Translations under genes and position numbers: made by a program
Shown here: positions 24,072 through 32,688 of the stretch, piece after piece
How the letters are laid out: every line of letters starts with the position of its first letter
Position numbering within the stretch: the stretch's first letter is position 1
Assembly (NCBI RefSeq): GCF_035492835.1
Contig: NZ_DATJIY010000223.1
Location: 1-50,795, forward strand
DNA from: Dinghuibacter sp035492835
GTDB taxonomy: Bacteria; Bacteroidota; Bacteroidia; Chitinophagales; Chitinophagaceae
DNA length: 50,795 nt
Direction: 5' to 3'
The notes under the pieces: generated by a model
Seen by the model: only the letters and a program-made list of their open reading frames with translations
Database searches by the model: none
What the model was told of the DNA's origin: nothing

Positions 24072-25498
24072 GGGCCGCCGCTCATAAGCAACCGTACATG
24101 GCGTACCTGCTGATCCTGGGCCTGGCCCTGGGGCTGGGGTATGCGACCGCGCACGACTTCATGATCGGGTTCGGGGCGGGGGGCGCGGTCATTGGCGCGG
24201 TGCTCGTGGTGGCGTGTCTGGCGGACCCGTTTACGGGGCTCGTGATCAACCTTTTTTATTCGTTTACCGCGTGGCACTTTTCGCGGTGGCTGATGCACGA
24301 TCAGTTCCCGGTGGGGGTGCTGAGCGACATACTGATCTTTTCGCTGCTGCTGGGGTATTTTGTCCGGCGGGTGTCGCTGAAGGCGACGTTCCAGCAGTTC
24401 AACCGGTCGGCGGCGGTGATTTGTTTCTGGATCTTCTTCGTGTATAGCGTGATGCAGATCTGCAACATCAACGCGCATTCGGTCGTGGGCTGGTTCCTGG
24501 GGCTGCGCAAGATGATCTCGATCGCGATCCTGTTCTTCGTGTCGTACGACGTGTTTAGGGACAAGGCCAAGATCAACCGCTTTGTCGACGTGGCCTTCTG
24601 GGGGCTGCTGCTGCTAGGGGTCTATGGGTGTATCCAGCAGGCGGTGGGGCTTTTCCCGTTCGAGCGGCAGTGGATCCTGGAGGACGAGATGCGGACGGCG
24701 CTCACGTTTATCAACGGGGAGTTCCGGAAGTTCTCGCTGGTGTCGGGTCCGACCGAGTTCGGGATGGTGATGGCGTGCGGGTCGGTCTTTTACCTGATCC
24801 TGTCGATGCGCGAAAAGGGCCGCAAGGCCTGGCGTTACCGGCTCGGGATCATCCCGATGCTGCTGGGGATGTCGTTTTCAGGCACCCGTACAGCGAATGT
24901 GATGGTCGTGGCTGGACTGGGTTTCTTCATCCTGCTGACGTTCAATCGCCGTGGTTCCAGGGTGCTGGCCGTTGTCGCGGCCGCGGTATTTTTGGCGCTG
25001 CTATACGTCCCGGTCTATACGAACAACACGCTGAACCGCTTCCGGACGTCGTTCCAGGGGGCGCAAGACGCCAGCTACCAGGTCCGTGAGGACAACCGGC
25101 ACTATATACAGCCGTATATCTGGACGCACCCCATCGGGGGCGGGCTGTGCACCACGGGGGCGATCGGGTCGATCTACAACCCGGGGCACTACCTGGCGGG
25201 CTTCCCTACCGATGACGACTACCTGCAAAAGGCGCTGGAGATCGGGTGGATCGGGCTGACGCTTTTTTGCCTGCTGTACTTCCTTTGTCTGCGGACAGGA
25301 ATCCGTGCGTTCTTTAAGGCGACGTCGGAGCGCGACAAAATGCTGGCGGCGGCGTGTACCTGTTTTATTTTCCCCTACTACGTGGCCTCCTTTACCCAAA
25401 TTGCATTGGGGTCCTTAGTGGATATTGTATTATATTACCCTTTTATTTCGATCCTGATCCGGATGAACGAACCGGAATGGGCATCCGCTTCTTCTTAA
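24068..25498 (+). CDS. O-antigen ligase/polymerase family protein (Wzy/WaaL-like)
   Basis: About 476 residues with ten or more membrane helices and a large periplasmic loop near residues 320-380 carrying HPIGGGLCTTGAIGSIYNPGHYLAGFPTDDDYLQ. That loop matches the Wzy_C/O-antigen-ligase signature, in which a His and Arg-rich loop before the last helices binds the lipid-linked glycan. It probably polymerises repeat units at the periplasmic face. The start is either TTG at 24068, overlapping the preceding peptide's stop, or ATG at 24098. Polymerase and ligase cannot be told apart from sequence, but the wzc neighbour favours polymerase. Confidence 0.85.
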   Translation: MRAAAHKQPYMAYLLILGLALGLGYATAHDFMIGFGAGGAVIGAVLVVACLADPFTGLVINLFYSFTAWHFSRWLMHDQFPVGVLSDILIFSLLLGYFVRRVSLKATFQQFNRSAAVICFWIFFVYSVMQICNINAHSVVGWFLGLRKMISIAILFFVSYDVFRDKAKINRFVDVAFWGLLLLGVYGCIQQAVGLFPFERQWILEDEMRTALTFINGEFRKFSLVSGPTEFGMVMACGSVFYLILSMREKGRKAWRYRLGIIPMLLGMSFSGTRTANVMVVAGLGFFILLTFNRRGSRVLAVVAAAVFLALLYVPVYTNNTLNRFRTSFQGAQDASYQVREDNRHYIQPYIWTHPIGGGLCTTGAIGSIYNPGHYLAGFPTDDDYLQKALEIGWIGLTLFCLLYFLCLRTGIRAFFKATSERDKMLAAACTCFIFPYYVASFTQIALGSLVDIVLYYPFISILIRMNEPEWASASS

Positions 25499-25508
25499 AC
25501 TGTCTAAG

Positions 25509-26216
25509 ATGAGAATTTTTGTTCCAACCCTCCTTTTGCTCTGCGTGGCGCTCGCCAGCCAGGCGCAGACTTCCCTCACCGCCAGCCAGAAGATCACGGG
25601 CATGGACACGGCCGGGGTCGAGCAAAAGCTGATCCGGGTCGCGCTGACGCGCCCCAGCTATGACGCGACCTACCGGGCGATCCGGGCCGCGAATCACAAC
25701 CTCAGCCTGGCCAAGAACGCCTGGCTGAACCTGCTGACGATCACGCTCAATTTCAACGACCAGGAATTCTATCACCAAAAGACCATCCCGGGTCAACAGA
25801 CCTACGTATACCCCAAATACTACTTCGGGGTGACGATACCCGTGGGGGTGATATTCAGCCGCTCGAGCGAAATCCGCAACGCCCGCGAGCAGCAGGCCAT
25901 CGCCAAGGACAACCGTGAAGAGGCGGAAAGGACGATCGTCGCGGACGTGAAGTCGAAATACCGCACCTACCTCAATTACCAGAACATCCTGGCGGTCGAG
26001 AACATCATGGTGAACGATCAACAGGCCGTTTTTCTGCAAGTGGAAAAGAACTTCCGCGACGGTAAGGTCACCCTCGACGAATACACCATCGCGAGCCGGA
26101 ACTTCAACTCTTCCGTGCTCCAGCAGATACAGTATAAGCTCACGGCGGACCAGACCAAGGTGGAATTGGAACAGATCCTGGGGATGAGCCTGGAGGACGC
26201 TATTCATAGCAAATGA
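25509..26216 (+). CDS. Half-size TolC-like outer-membrane protein
   Basis: 235 residues with a signal peptide ending LASQAQTS. It is followed by one TolC-type repeat: long amphipathic helices (NHNLSLAKNAWLNLL, EIRNAREQQAIAKDN and EERTIV-like, YRTYLNYQNILAVEN), a beta segment YYFGVTIPVGVIFS, and a final VELEQILGMSLEDA. Normal TolC proteins have two such repeats and about 450 residues, so this is about half. Multimers could still build a channel. No Wza-type exporter gene is present in the window, so this protein is the only visible candidate outer-membrane exit. Its stop overlaps the next start (ATGA). Confidence 0.7.
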   Translation: MRIFVPTLLLLCVALASQAQTSLTASQKITGMDTAGVEQKLIRVALTRPSYDATYRAIRAANHNLSLAKNAWLNLLTITLNFNDQEFYHQKTIPGQQTYVYPKYYFGVTIPVGVIFSRSSEIRNAREQQAIAKDNREEAERTIVADVKSKYRTYLNYQNILAVENIMVNDQQAVFLQVEKNFRDGKVTLDEYTIASRNFNSSVLQQIQYKLTADQTKVELEQILGMSLEDAIHSK

Positions 26217-27322
26217 GCTCGTCGTCCGGTCACATTCGCAGCCTCGACGGCGTTCGGGGGCTCGCGATCCTTTTGGTGTTGTTGTTTCATGCGGGGCTCG
26301 TGGGGTTTGGATGGATGGGGGTGCAGCTGTTTTTTGTGCTCTCGGGGTTCCTGATCACGCGTATCCTTTGGAAGGAACGGCTTGCGGCTTCCCCGTTGGG
26401 GTATAAGTTCGGGAAGTTCTGGACGCGGCGCTCCCTGCGTATATTCCCGCTGTACTTCACGTATCTGATCGCGGTGGGGGTGCTTTTTTTGCTTACCCAT
26501 TTTCCGTCGAGCTATCCGCGGTTTGCGCCGTATCTGTTTACCTATACGTATAACTATACGCGGACGTTGCCGTTTTATGACGGGCAGCCGTTGTTTTCGC
26601 AGTTGTGGTCGTTGTGCGTGGAGGAGCAGTTTTATATCGTATGGCCGTTGGTGGTGCTGGTTTGCCCTGCGAAGGTGGTTCGGGTTGTAATGGTCTTTGG
26701 TGTGCTGGCGGCCCCTTTGGTGCGGTATCTGCTCGTGCGGCATTACTCATTCGCGGGTTTGCCCCCGGTTACGGTTGGGGATGCGGTGTATAGGCATACG
26801 TTGAGTCATATGGATGCGTTTTTCCTCGGAGGGATTATTCCGGTGTTGTCGCTGCCGGCTCGCGTGCGTCGCGCTTCTGTCTGGTTTGTTTCTTTGCTGG
26901 TTGTCGCGGTGGCTTTGGGTCTTCTGACCTGGACGATGCCGTATGAGACCGTTGACGGGCAACCGTTACAGGGGTTTTATGCGCAGGGGGTGCTCGACTA
27001 TGGGATGCCGGTTTGGTGTTATACGGTGATTGACCTTGTGTTTGCGTCGCTGCTGCTTTTGGTGGTTACGTCCGGTTCGCGATTTTTTTCGATGGGCTGG
27101 CTCGTGCGGATCGGGCAGGTGTCGTATGGGATCTATGTGTTTCACCTGGCGATCTGGTGGTATGTGGGGGAGCGGTTTGTGGTGACCCACCACGGAGGGA
27201 TGCTGCTGCGTCTGGCGCTGTTTGTGCCCTACCTGCTAGTGGTCTGGGGGGTGGCGGAGGTCAGCTTCCGGTTCTATGAAAGTAAATTTACACGCTTAAA
27301 AGATAAATGGTTCCCGGCATGA
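26213..27322 (+). CDS. Acyltransferase family 3 (OafA-like membrane O-acyltransferase)
   Basis: 369 residues with about ten membrane helices. The N-terminal signature IRSLDGVRGLAILLVLLFHAG contains the family's catalytic His region, followed by WMGVQLFFVLSGFLITRIL and SLRIFPLYF. LWSLCVEEQFYIVWPL is the second conserved motif. These inner-membrane proteins move acetyl or other acyl groups onto sugar hydroxyls of surface glycans. It is coupled by ATGA overlaps to both the TolC-like gene before it and the second acyltransferase after it, which supports a role in decorating this locus's product. Confidence 0.9.
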   Translation: MSSSSGHIRSLDGVRGLAILLVLLFHAGLVGFGWMGVQLFFVLSGFLITRILWKERLAASPLGYKFGKFWTRRSLRIFPLYFTYLIAVGVLFLLTHFPSSYPRFAPYLFTYTYNYTRTLPFYDGQPLFSQLWSLCVEEQFYIVWPLVVLVCPAKVVRVVMVFGVLAAPLVRYLLVRHYSFAGLPPVTVGDAVYRHTLSHMDAFFLGGIIPVLSLPARVRRASVWFVSLLVVAVALGLLTWTMPYETVDGQPLQGFYAQGVLDYGMPVWCYTVIDLVFASLLLLVVTSGSRFFSMGWLVRIGQVSYGIYVFHLAIWWYVGERFVVTHHGGMLLRLALFVPYLLVVWGVAEVSFRFYESKFTRLKDKWFPA

Positions 27323-28473
27323 CGGCTCCTGCTTGGATTTCGAAGGGTTTTAACCTGCCGGCGCTACAACGGAGCCGGTTACACTGGGTGGATTACCTCA
27401 AGGGGATCGCGATCATCCTGGTGGTGTACCGGCACATCCTGATCGGGATGGATAGGAGCGCGGGGTTTGAGATACCGACGTACCTGTTTAACGCCAACAA
27501 CATCTTCTTTTCCTTCCGGATGCCGCTGTTCTTTATCCTGTCGGGGGTCTTCCTGGCGGGGAGCCTGAAGAAGCGGGCGCCAGGGACGCTGCTCCTGCAG
27601 AAGTTCGAGAACCTGTTCTACCCTTACCTGATCTGGGCGACGATACAGATCACGCTCCAGATCGTGATGGAGCATTTCCACCTGACGAACGCGGACCGCG
27701 GGTGGCGGGACTACCTGTATATCTTTTATCAGCCCCGGAACCTGGACCAGTTCTGGTACCTGCCGGCGTTGTTCAATACCACGATGGTATACATCTTCAC
27801 GAAAGCGAAGCTTCGTTTACCGATCTGGACACAATTGTTTTTAGGGGTCTTGTTGTATTTCACGTCGAAGCTGCCGGGGGCCGACCGGTATAGCATGTTG
27901 TCGGACTGGATGGAGTTCTATATCTTTTTTGCCCTGGGCGATGCGCTGCACAAGGCGTTTTTTGACGTGCGCTTTACTTCCGTATTCCGGAATCCCTGGA
28001 CGCTGGTCGCGATAACGCCGGTATTCGTGCTGACGCAGGTGTATTACCTGTACTGGTTGCTGCCGACGGACCAGACGTTGCTGGAGCCGCGGATGCTCGC
28101 GTCGGCCGAGTTCCTCGGGATCTCGCTGACGGGTTGTGCGACGATGCTGTGCGTGGCGTTCCTGCTGGAGCGGTTCAACGTGGCGAACTGGCTCCGCATC
28201 TTTGGGTACCATTCGCTGTATATCTATGTGATCCACGTGATGGTGGCGGCATTTATACGGGCGATCATGGTACACGTGCTGCACGTTCACCAGGTACACG
28301 TGATGTTGTTCACGGGGATATGCTGCGGGATCACGATTCCCGTGTTGTTCTATAACTATTTTGTCCTGGACGGCCCGCTTTGGTGGTTGTTTTACTTCCG
28401 GAAATCGTCCATGTACGAGAAGGAGAAGAAATCACCGCAAACGCCACCGCCCGTCGGGGTCACGGCCGGTTAA
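27319..28473 (+). CDS. Acyltransferase family 3 (fucose 4-O-acetyltransferase-like)
   Basis: 384 residues from the ATG at 27319, which overlaps the previous stop as ATGA; another ATG lies 12 bp upstream. About ten membrane helices occur with LHWVDYLKGIAIILVVYRHIL and FFSFRMPLFFILSGVFLAGSL. The pattern fits the WcfL/YeiB-like branch, distinct from OafA. It is predicted to acylate a sugar on the periplasmic or cytosolic side of the inner membrane. Two acyltransferases of different subfamilies suggest two different O-acyl decorations. Its 3' end overlaps the convergent GT39-like gene by 42 bp. Confidence 0.87.
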   Translation: MTAPAWISKGFNLPALQRSRLHWVDYLKGIAIILVVYRHILIGMDRSAGFEIPTYLFNANNIFFSFRMPLFFILSGVFLAGSLKKRAPGTLLLQKFENLFYPYLIWATIQITLQIVMEHFHLTNADRGWRDYLYIFYQPRNLDQFWYLPALFNTTMVYIFTKAKLRLPIWTQLFLGVLLYFTSKLPGADRYSMLSDWMEFYIFFALGDALHKAFFDVRFTSVFRNPWTLVAITPVFVLTQVYYLYWLLPTDQTLLEPRMLASAEFLGISLTGCATMLCVAFLLERFNVANWLRIFGYHSLYIYVIHVMVAAFIRAIMVHVLHVHQVHVMLFTGICCGITIPVLFYNYFVLDGPLWWLFYFRKSSMYEKEKKSPQTPPPVGVTAG

Positions 28474-29568
28474 CGGCAACACCGCCCATACCGACAGCAG
28501 GATAAGGAAGGGCTCTACCGGGTACGTGTACCGCGGGAGGGCTACCAGCATCGAGTGCAGGACGGTGAGGATGACGAAGGGGATGATCATGATGGAGACG
28601 GGGTAGTACTTTCGTTGGCGCCACCAGCCCCATAGGCCGAATACGATCAGGTACAGGTTGCCCAATCCTAACAGGAGTCTCGCCCCTAAGCCCCGGCCAC
28701 CGTTGGCCTCGGTGCTGTAAAAGCCCCAATACACCCAAAGGTTGTCCGCGCGTTGTTTGATGAATCGTACGGGGTGATCCTTCGCCGAGTCGACGTAGAC
28801 CTTCATGGCCTGGCCCGTCGTCTGCGCCTCGGGGTGCTTGTCGCCCATGGTAAAGTCCACGTCGGTGCCGTCGGCGGAAGCGGCGAAAAGGATGTTGATG
28901 CGGCTGTTGCCGGCGGTGGAGAACTTGCCGGTTTTTATTTTGCAATAGGAGCCAAGGGCTATTAACGGGATCGCGGTCGCGACGATGAGGGCCCAGGGGA
29001 TCCGTTTGCTGTGAATGATATGGATTACAAACAGGACTAAGAATATCGGCTGTATGTTGTTACGGATCATGGTGGCTATGCCAAAGAAGAGGCCGGCGGC
29101 GATCCATTGTTTCCTATAATAAAAGAAAAACGCGCCCACCAGGAAAAACCCCGCGGGCATCTCGGAGTAGACCCAGCGGACGTAGTTGATCTGGGTGGGG
29201 AAAAACGCGAGTATCGCGGCGGCAAGCACGCCGTAGGTGTATTTATTGCTGAGCCGGTGGGCGATGTCGAAGACGAACCAGAGGGTGGCCAGGGACATGA
29301 GGATGTTGAGCCAGAGGAGGGCCGGTATCAGGTATTGCGCGCCGGTTATCAGTTTTATCAGCGCGATGATGATCGGGTAGCCGTTCGGGAAGTAGTCGGT
29401 GTAGCCGCCTTGTAACAGGGTGTCGGCCTGGCTGAGGTAGCCGTAGGAGTCTACTTCGGTGTGGGGGAGGTGGGTGAAGAAGCAGAGGTAGATGCGCGCG
29501 GCCAGGGCGAGGGCCATGATGGCCCAGATGGCGCGCTTGGCGGTTTCGGGCCGTTCGAGGTTGGTCAT
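28432..29568 (-). CDS. GT39/ArnT-like membrane glycosyltransferase
   Basis: 378 residues with about ten hydrophobic segments. Near the N terminus THLPHTEVDSYGYLSQADTLL and FPNGYPIIIALIKL carry the acidic residue and first-loop pattern of PMT_2/ArnT-type GT-C enzymes, which use polyprenyl-phosphate sugars at the periplasmic face. I place the start at ATG 29568 because it overlaps the upstream GT4 stop (ATGA). It may add a side sugar after flipping. The substrate is unknown. It is convergent with, and overlaps, the acyltransferase gene. Confidence 0.75.
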   Translation of the reverse strand: MTNLERPETAKRAIWAIMALALAARIYLCFFTHLPHTEVDSYGYLSQADTLLQGGYTDYFPNGYPIIIALIKLITGAQYLIPALLWLNILMSLATLWFVFDIAHRLSNKYTYGVLAAAILAFFPTQINYVRWVYSEMPAGFFLVGAFFFYYRKQWIAAGLFFGIATMIRNNIQPIFLVLFVIHIIHSKRIPWALIVATAIPLIALGSYCKIKTGKFSTAGNSRINILFAASADGTDVDFTMGDKHPEAQTTGQAMKVYVDSAKDHPVRFIKQRADNLWVYWGFYSTEANGGRGLGARLLLGLGNLYLIVFGLWGWWRQRKYYPVSIMIIPFVILTVLHSMLVALPRYTYPVEPFLILLSVWAVLPLTGRDPDGRWRLR

Positions 29569-30743
29569 GTTTTGGCGATTACGTCGTACAAGGTTTGCAT
29601 ACAATTTTCCCACGTGTGGCTTTTGGCGAAACGGATGCGGGCTTCGTCGTGGGGGTGTGTCAGGGCCTTTTCGATCAGCTTTGGATAGTCTTCGGGCGTA
29701 TCGGCGAGCCAGGTGTAGTCCTGGAACAGCTCCATGGTCTTGGTGCGGGTGGCGACGACGGGTTTGCCCATCGCCAGGTATTCGTCTATCTTGAGCGGGT
29801 AGTTGCCCTTGGTGATGATGTTGATGAGCTGCGGGTTGATACAGACGTCGAAATTGGCCACGTAGCCGGGGAGCGCCTGGAGGGGGCGCCGGCCGAGGAA
29901 GTGGACGTTTTCCAGGCGGTGGAGGTCGCTGGACTCGAAGGTGGGGTCTTCGGGGCCGACGATGACGACGGACCAGTCTTTATTTTTTGCTATTTCCGCT
30001 ATGATTTTGGGGTCGAGCCGGGCGGAGTCGACGGCGCCGACGTAACCGATGATGGGACGCCTCAGGCTTTTGAGGTCTTCCGGTGTCTCGTGGGGCTTGT
30101 CGGTATTGAACAGGTCGAAGTTGCAACCCTGGCCCATATAGTAGGACCTTGGGTTGTGCTCCTTACAATATTCGGCGTAGAACAGGGAATTGGCGACGGC
30201 GATGTCGGCCTTGGCGATCAGGCGGGGCTCCAGGATGGAGACGTGCTTTTTCCAATAGTCGTAGCCCTGGAGGAAGTCGCGGCAATAATAGATATAGAGC
30301 GAAGGCTTCAGGAGCGCCTTCAGGTAGTAGCCGTTGTAGATGTCGTTGTCGTTAAAGAGGATGACGTCCTTGAAGTTGACGCTTCTTATGGCCTCTTTGA
30401 TGTCCTTGGCATAGCGCCGGTTGTTGATATAGTTAATCGCGTTAAAGGCCCGGTTGGAGGGCAGGCCGTTGATCGACTCGACGATGCTGGTGGGATAGTA
30501 CTGCCACAGGTTTTCCCGGACCGGGCGGAGCCGTTCGCCCTGGCCCTTTATCACGTTGCAGTGCTCCTGGATGCCGGGGTTCTTTTCCTTTGAGTAAAAG
30601 GTCTTCCGATTGACAGGAAGGTTGACGTATAAGACCCGGTTGTGTTGGGCCAGGTATGTAGCAATCGTCTTACAATTGCTGCCAATTTCATAATACCAGG
30701 GCTGGAGCCCGATGATGACGATGTCCCTTCCGGTTAGTTCCAT
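29565..30743 (-). CDS. GT4-like glycosyltransferase
   Basis: 392 residues from ATG 30743 (MELTGRDIVIIGLQPWYYE); an upstream in-frame ATG at 30791 would run through the promoter region. GT-B features include IGYVGAVDSARLDPKII, WSVVIVGPEDP, NVHFLGRRPLQALPGYVANFDVCINP and YPLKIDEYLAMGKPVVATRTKTM. The pattern is the UDP-galactopyranose/TuaH-like branch of family 4 enzymes. It is likely cytosolic and co-transcribed with the GT39-like gene, so both may act on the same glycan. Confidence 0.87.
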   Translation of the reverse strand: MELTGRDIVIIGLQPWYYEIGSNCKTIATYLAQHNRVLYVNLPVNRKTFYSKEKNPGIQEHCNVIKGQGERLRPVRENLWQYYPTSIVESINGLPSNRAFNAINYINNRRYAKDIKEAIRSVNFKDVILFNDNDIYNGYYLKALLKPSLYIYYCRDFLQGYDYWKKHVSILEPRLIAKADIAVANSLFYAEYCKEHNPRSYYMGQGCNFDLFNTDKPHETPEDLKSLRRPIIGYVGAVDSARLDPKIIAEIAKNKDWSVVIVGPEDPTFESSDLHRLENVHFLGRRPLQALPGYVANFDVCINPQLINIITKGNYPLKIDEYLAMGKPVVATRTKTMELFQDYTWLADTPEDYPKLIEKALTHPHDEARIRFAKSHTWENCMQTLYDVIAKT

Positions 30744-30811
30744 AAATTTTCGCTGGCCCAAGATACAAAAAGCCAGCGATTGCCTGGGCAAATGCGTATC
30801 TTAATAACATC
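30744..30811. promoter_or_regulatory. Divergent promoter region between GT4 and Pr6Pr genes
   Basis: Two oppositely oriented TATCTT boxes are visible: minus-strand TATCTTGG (about 30761-30768) and plus-strand TATCTTAA (about 30793-30800). Both are near matches to the Bacteroidota -7 element TAnnTTTG. A perfect inverted repeat CGCTGGC/GCCAGCG (30751-30757 and 30772-30778) brackets the minus-strand box. Confidence 0.4.
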
Positions 30812-31486
30812 ATGTTTACCTTCTCGACCCGCTACCAACAAGCACTCATGGCCCTCGTCGCGCTCATGTCCGCGGCGGCTTTAATTTTCCAGGGACACCT
30901 CGTTCTCGTCCATAGTCCCCTACCGCCCGGCGTGGCCTTGTTCAATTTCCTCAGTTACTTCACCATCCTCACGAGCGCGATCGCCTCGGCGAGCCTTTGG
31001 GTGGGTTTGTTCGCGTCGACATCGGGGCAAGGGCCTGCCTCGCGGCTAAATCGATTTTTCAGGCGGCCTTCGGTGGAAACGTCGATCGCGGGGTGTCTGC
31101 TGAACACATGCCTCGTCTACCACGTCGCTTTGGCGCCCCTGATGCTTCACCACGGCGTCCACCAATGGTGGGGCGTGCTGCACGACGCGCTACCGGCGGC
31201 GTATATCCTCTACTGGTTCCTGTTCGTCCCCAAGGGTCAGCTGCACTGGGGGCTCCCGGTGATCTGGATGGCCTATCCCCTCGGCTACTGGCTGGTCACG
31301 CTGTGGCGCGGCGCGGCTACGGGATTTTACCCGTACCCCTATCTGGATGTGGTGGGCATCGGGACCACCCGGGTGCTCCTCAACCTCTTCTGTTTCATGG
31401 GTTCGCTGGCCGTGGTATTTTATACACTGGTGGCTGTGGATAAGTGGATGGGCAAGCATTTCGACAGAATTTTTCTTAGGAAATAA
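30812..31486 (+). CDS. Pr6Pr-family integral membrane protein
   Basis: 224 residues with six predicted membrane helices. NFLSYFTILTSAIASASLW, a central LVYHVALAPLMLHHGVHQWWGVLHDALPAAYILYWF and YPLGYWLVTLWRGAATGFYPYPYLDV are the landmarks of the Pr6Pr (FAR-17a/AIG1-related) bacterial membrane family. The conserved His and Asp in the core are consistent with a membrane hydrolase-like fold, but no reaction is established for bacterial members. It is divergent from the exopolysaccharide arm and probably unrelated to it. Confidence 0.8.
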   Translation: MFTFSTRYQQALMALVALMSAAALIFQGHLVLVHSPLPPGVALFNFLSYFTILTSAIASASLWVGLFASTSGQGPASRLNRFFRRPSVETSIAGCLLNTCLVYHVALAPLMLHHGVHQWWGVLHDALPAAYILYWFLFVPKGQLHWGLPVIWMAYPLGYWLVTLWRGAATGFYPYPYLDVVGIGTTRVLLNLFCFMGSLAVVFYTLVAVDKWMGKHFDRIFLRK

Positions 31487-31498
31487 CGGGGTAAATCG

Positions 31499-31506
31499 TA
31501 TATTTG
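31499..31506 (+). promoter_or_regulatory. Bacteroidota -7 promoter element TATATTTG
   Basis: TATATTTG matches the TAnnTTTG consensus exactly and lies downstream of the Pr6Pr gene, with no open frame starting behind it. The predicted start of transcription is near 31513. A clear -33 TTG was not found. Confidence 0.5.
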
Positions 31507-31512
31507 TAACGA

Positions 31513-31917
31513 GGTGGAAAACTCGCCTATACAGGGGAGCTCCCCCCAGGTCCGGCCGTTGCTGACCTGCTGTTTCAAATCCAATTTTATCCGAAGTAAA
31601 GGCAGGCTCTTCAGTGTCTTCAGATAGGACCCGGTCTGGTATCCGCTACGGCGGGCCATGTCAGGCCAAGCGCCTTAACCCATTCGGAAAAAAGCGGACC
31701 CCTGAGATAGGAACCTAACCACGATCCGTCCCACAAGATGTCAACTGAAACCGGAAGTGCACCGGCGTCCCGGCTTTGCCGCGGTTGAATGCCACAGCAC
31801 GTCCATCTTATTGCCATCCCGGCGGATCGCACGACGTCCTTGGTTTCCAGGGTTGATTGTCGGGCCCCTTGCCGGGATTGTGCATTTTTAGGCGCCACAG
31901 GGCGCCTTTCGTGTTTT
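31513..31917 (+). ncRNA. Candidate structured non-coding RNA of about 400 nt
   Basis: The 590-bp gap 31487-32076 has no convincing gene. After the perfect -7 box comes a run of complementary segments: AGGTGG/CTCGCCT, the self-complementary GGGGAGCTCCCC, CAGGTC/GACCTG, and several GC-rich stems further on. It ends in GGCGCC-ACAG-GGCGCC with TTTCGTGTTTT, a moderate terminator (31891-31917). Size and layout resemble a housekeeping RNA. I could not find the conserved blocks of RNase P RNA (GAGGAAAGTCC), tmRNA or SRP RNA, so I make no family call. Short minus-strand frames cross it but look spurious. Confidence 0.35.
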
Positions 31918-32076
31918 GGGGCGCCGCCCCGGGGGCTTGGCGCTTGGAGGTGCTTGCGGCGGCGGGGCTTCGGGGTGATCGCGGCGGCGGGGCGGTGGCG
32001 GCGGGGCCGCGGCGATTTTTTGTATCTTCAGCGCATGTCACCGCTTCCTGTTGTACGAAACCACGATGGTGTTCCT

Positions 32077-32688
32077 ATGAAACTGTTTGCGTTATTTTAT
32101 TACGCTACGCTGGTGTTTATAGCCAGCGTGTTTGTCCAGCCGGCGGCGGTTTATTTCGGGCTGGATGGCAACGTCTTTGTACGGTATGAGTTCCTGTTGG
32201 ATTATATCCTGATGAGCCTGATCCTGACGGGGCCGATCGTGATGCTCCGGCGGCTGGGGACGGCACTCTGGGTGCGGCTGCTTTTTTTGCCGTTTTGCGT
32301 GGCGTCGTGGTTCCTGGTGCTGCTGTCCTTTGCACAGCTGGTGGACCTACGGTTGGTGGAGAAGGTGGGCACCGTGCCGATGCAGGTCCTGTTCTTTGGC
32401 GGATGTGTGCTCTTTGTGGGCGGGTGCTGGTGCGTGCGCGCGCCGATGGTCCGGAACCTTTTCAGGGTCCAGGGGGTGGCGATAGTCGTGGTGGTAGCGT
32501 TCTGCTTTTGGATACTATCCTTTAAAGGACTTTCGGATGGGCGGACCGGGTGGTTGCTGACGATAACGGGGCTGTGCGTGTCGGTGGCGCTGGGGGTCGC
32601 GCCGCTCCTGGTATTGTACTATAGGTATTGGAGGCGTGGGGGGGAGGAGAAGCATATCGTGGCGGCGGTGGAGGCGCTGGGGGTATGA
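32077..32688 (+). CDS. Hypothetical integral membrane protein
   Basis: 203 residues from ATG 32077 (MKLFALFYYATLVFIASVF), with an alternative in-frame ATG at 32035. A TATCTTCA box at about 32022 would serve the 32077 start better. Five or six hydrophobic helices and short loops are present, and no recognised motif. Its stop overlaps the start of the next gene (ATGA), so the two are coupled and may form a complex. The family is unknown to me. Confidence 0.65.
   Translation: MKLFALFYYATLVFIASVFVQPAAVYFGLDGNVFVRYEFLLDYILMSLILTGPIVMLRRLGTALWVRLLFLPFCVASWFLVLLSFAQLVDLRLVEKVGTVPMQVLFFGGCVLFVGGCWCVRAPMVRNLFRVQGVAIVVVVAFCFWILSFKGLSDGRTGWLLTITGLCVSVALGVAPLLVLYYRYWRRGGEEKHIVAAVEALGV

Noticed and set aside
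31680..31760. TPP-riboswitch resemblance (CCCCTGAGATAGG followed by ACCTAACC)
   Set aside because: Only the CTGAGA core agrees; the second conserved half and a thiamine gene downstream are missing.
31420..31898. Minus-strand frames of 79 and 92 residues
   Set aside because: They lie in different frames over a possible RNA and the end of the Pr6Pr gene, without motif or start context. A decayed gene cannot be fully excluded.
31513..31917. RNase P RNA, tmRNA or SRP RNA identity for the structured segment
   Set aside because: The conserved GAGGAAAGTCC and ACAGAA blocks, a CCA acceptor or tag frame, and GGAAGGAAGCA were all looked for and not found. Short matches such as CCCGGCTT or AGGTCCGG are too small.
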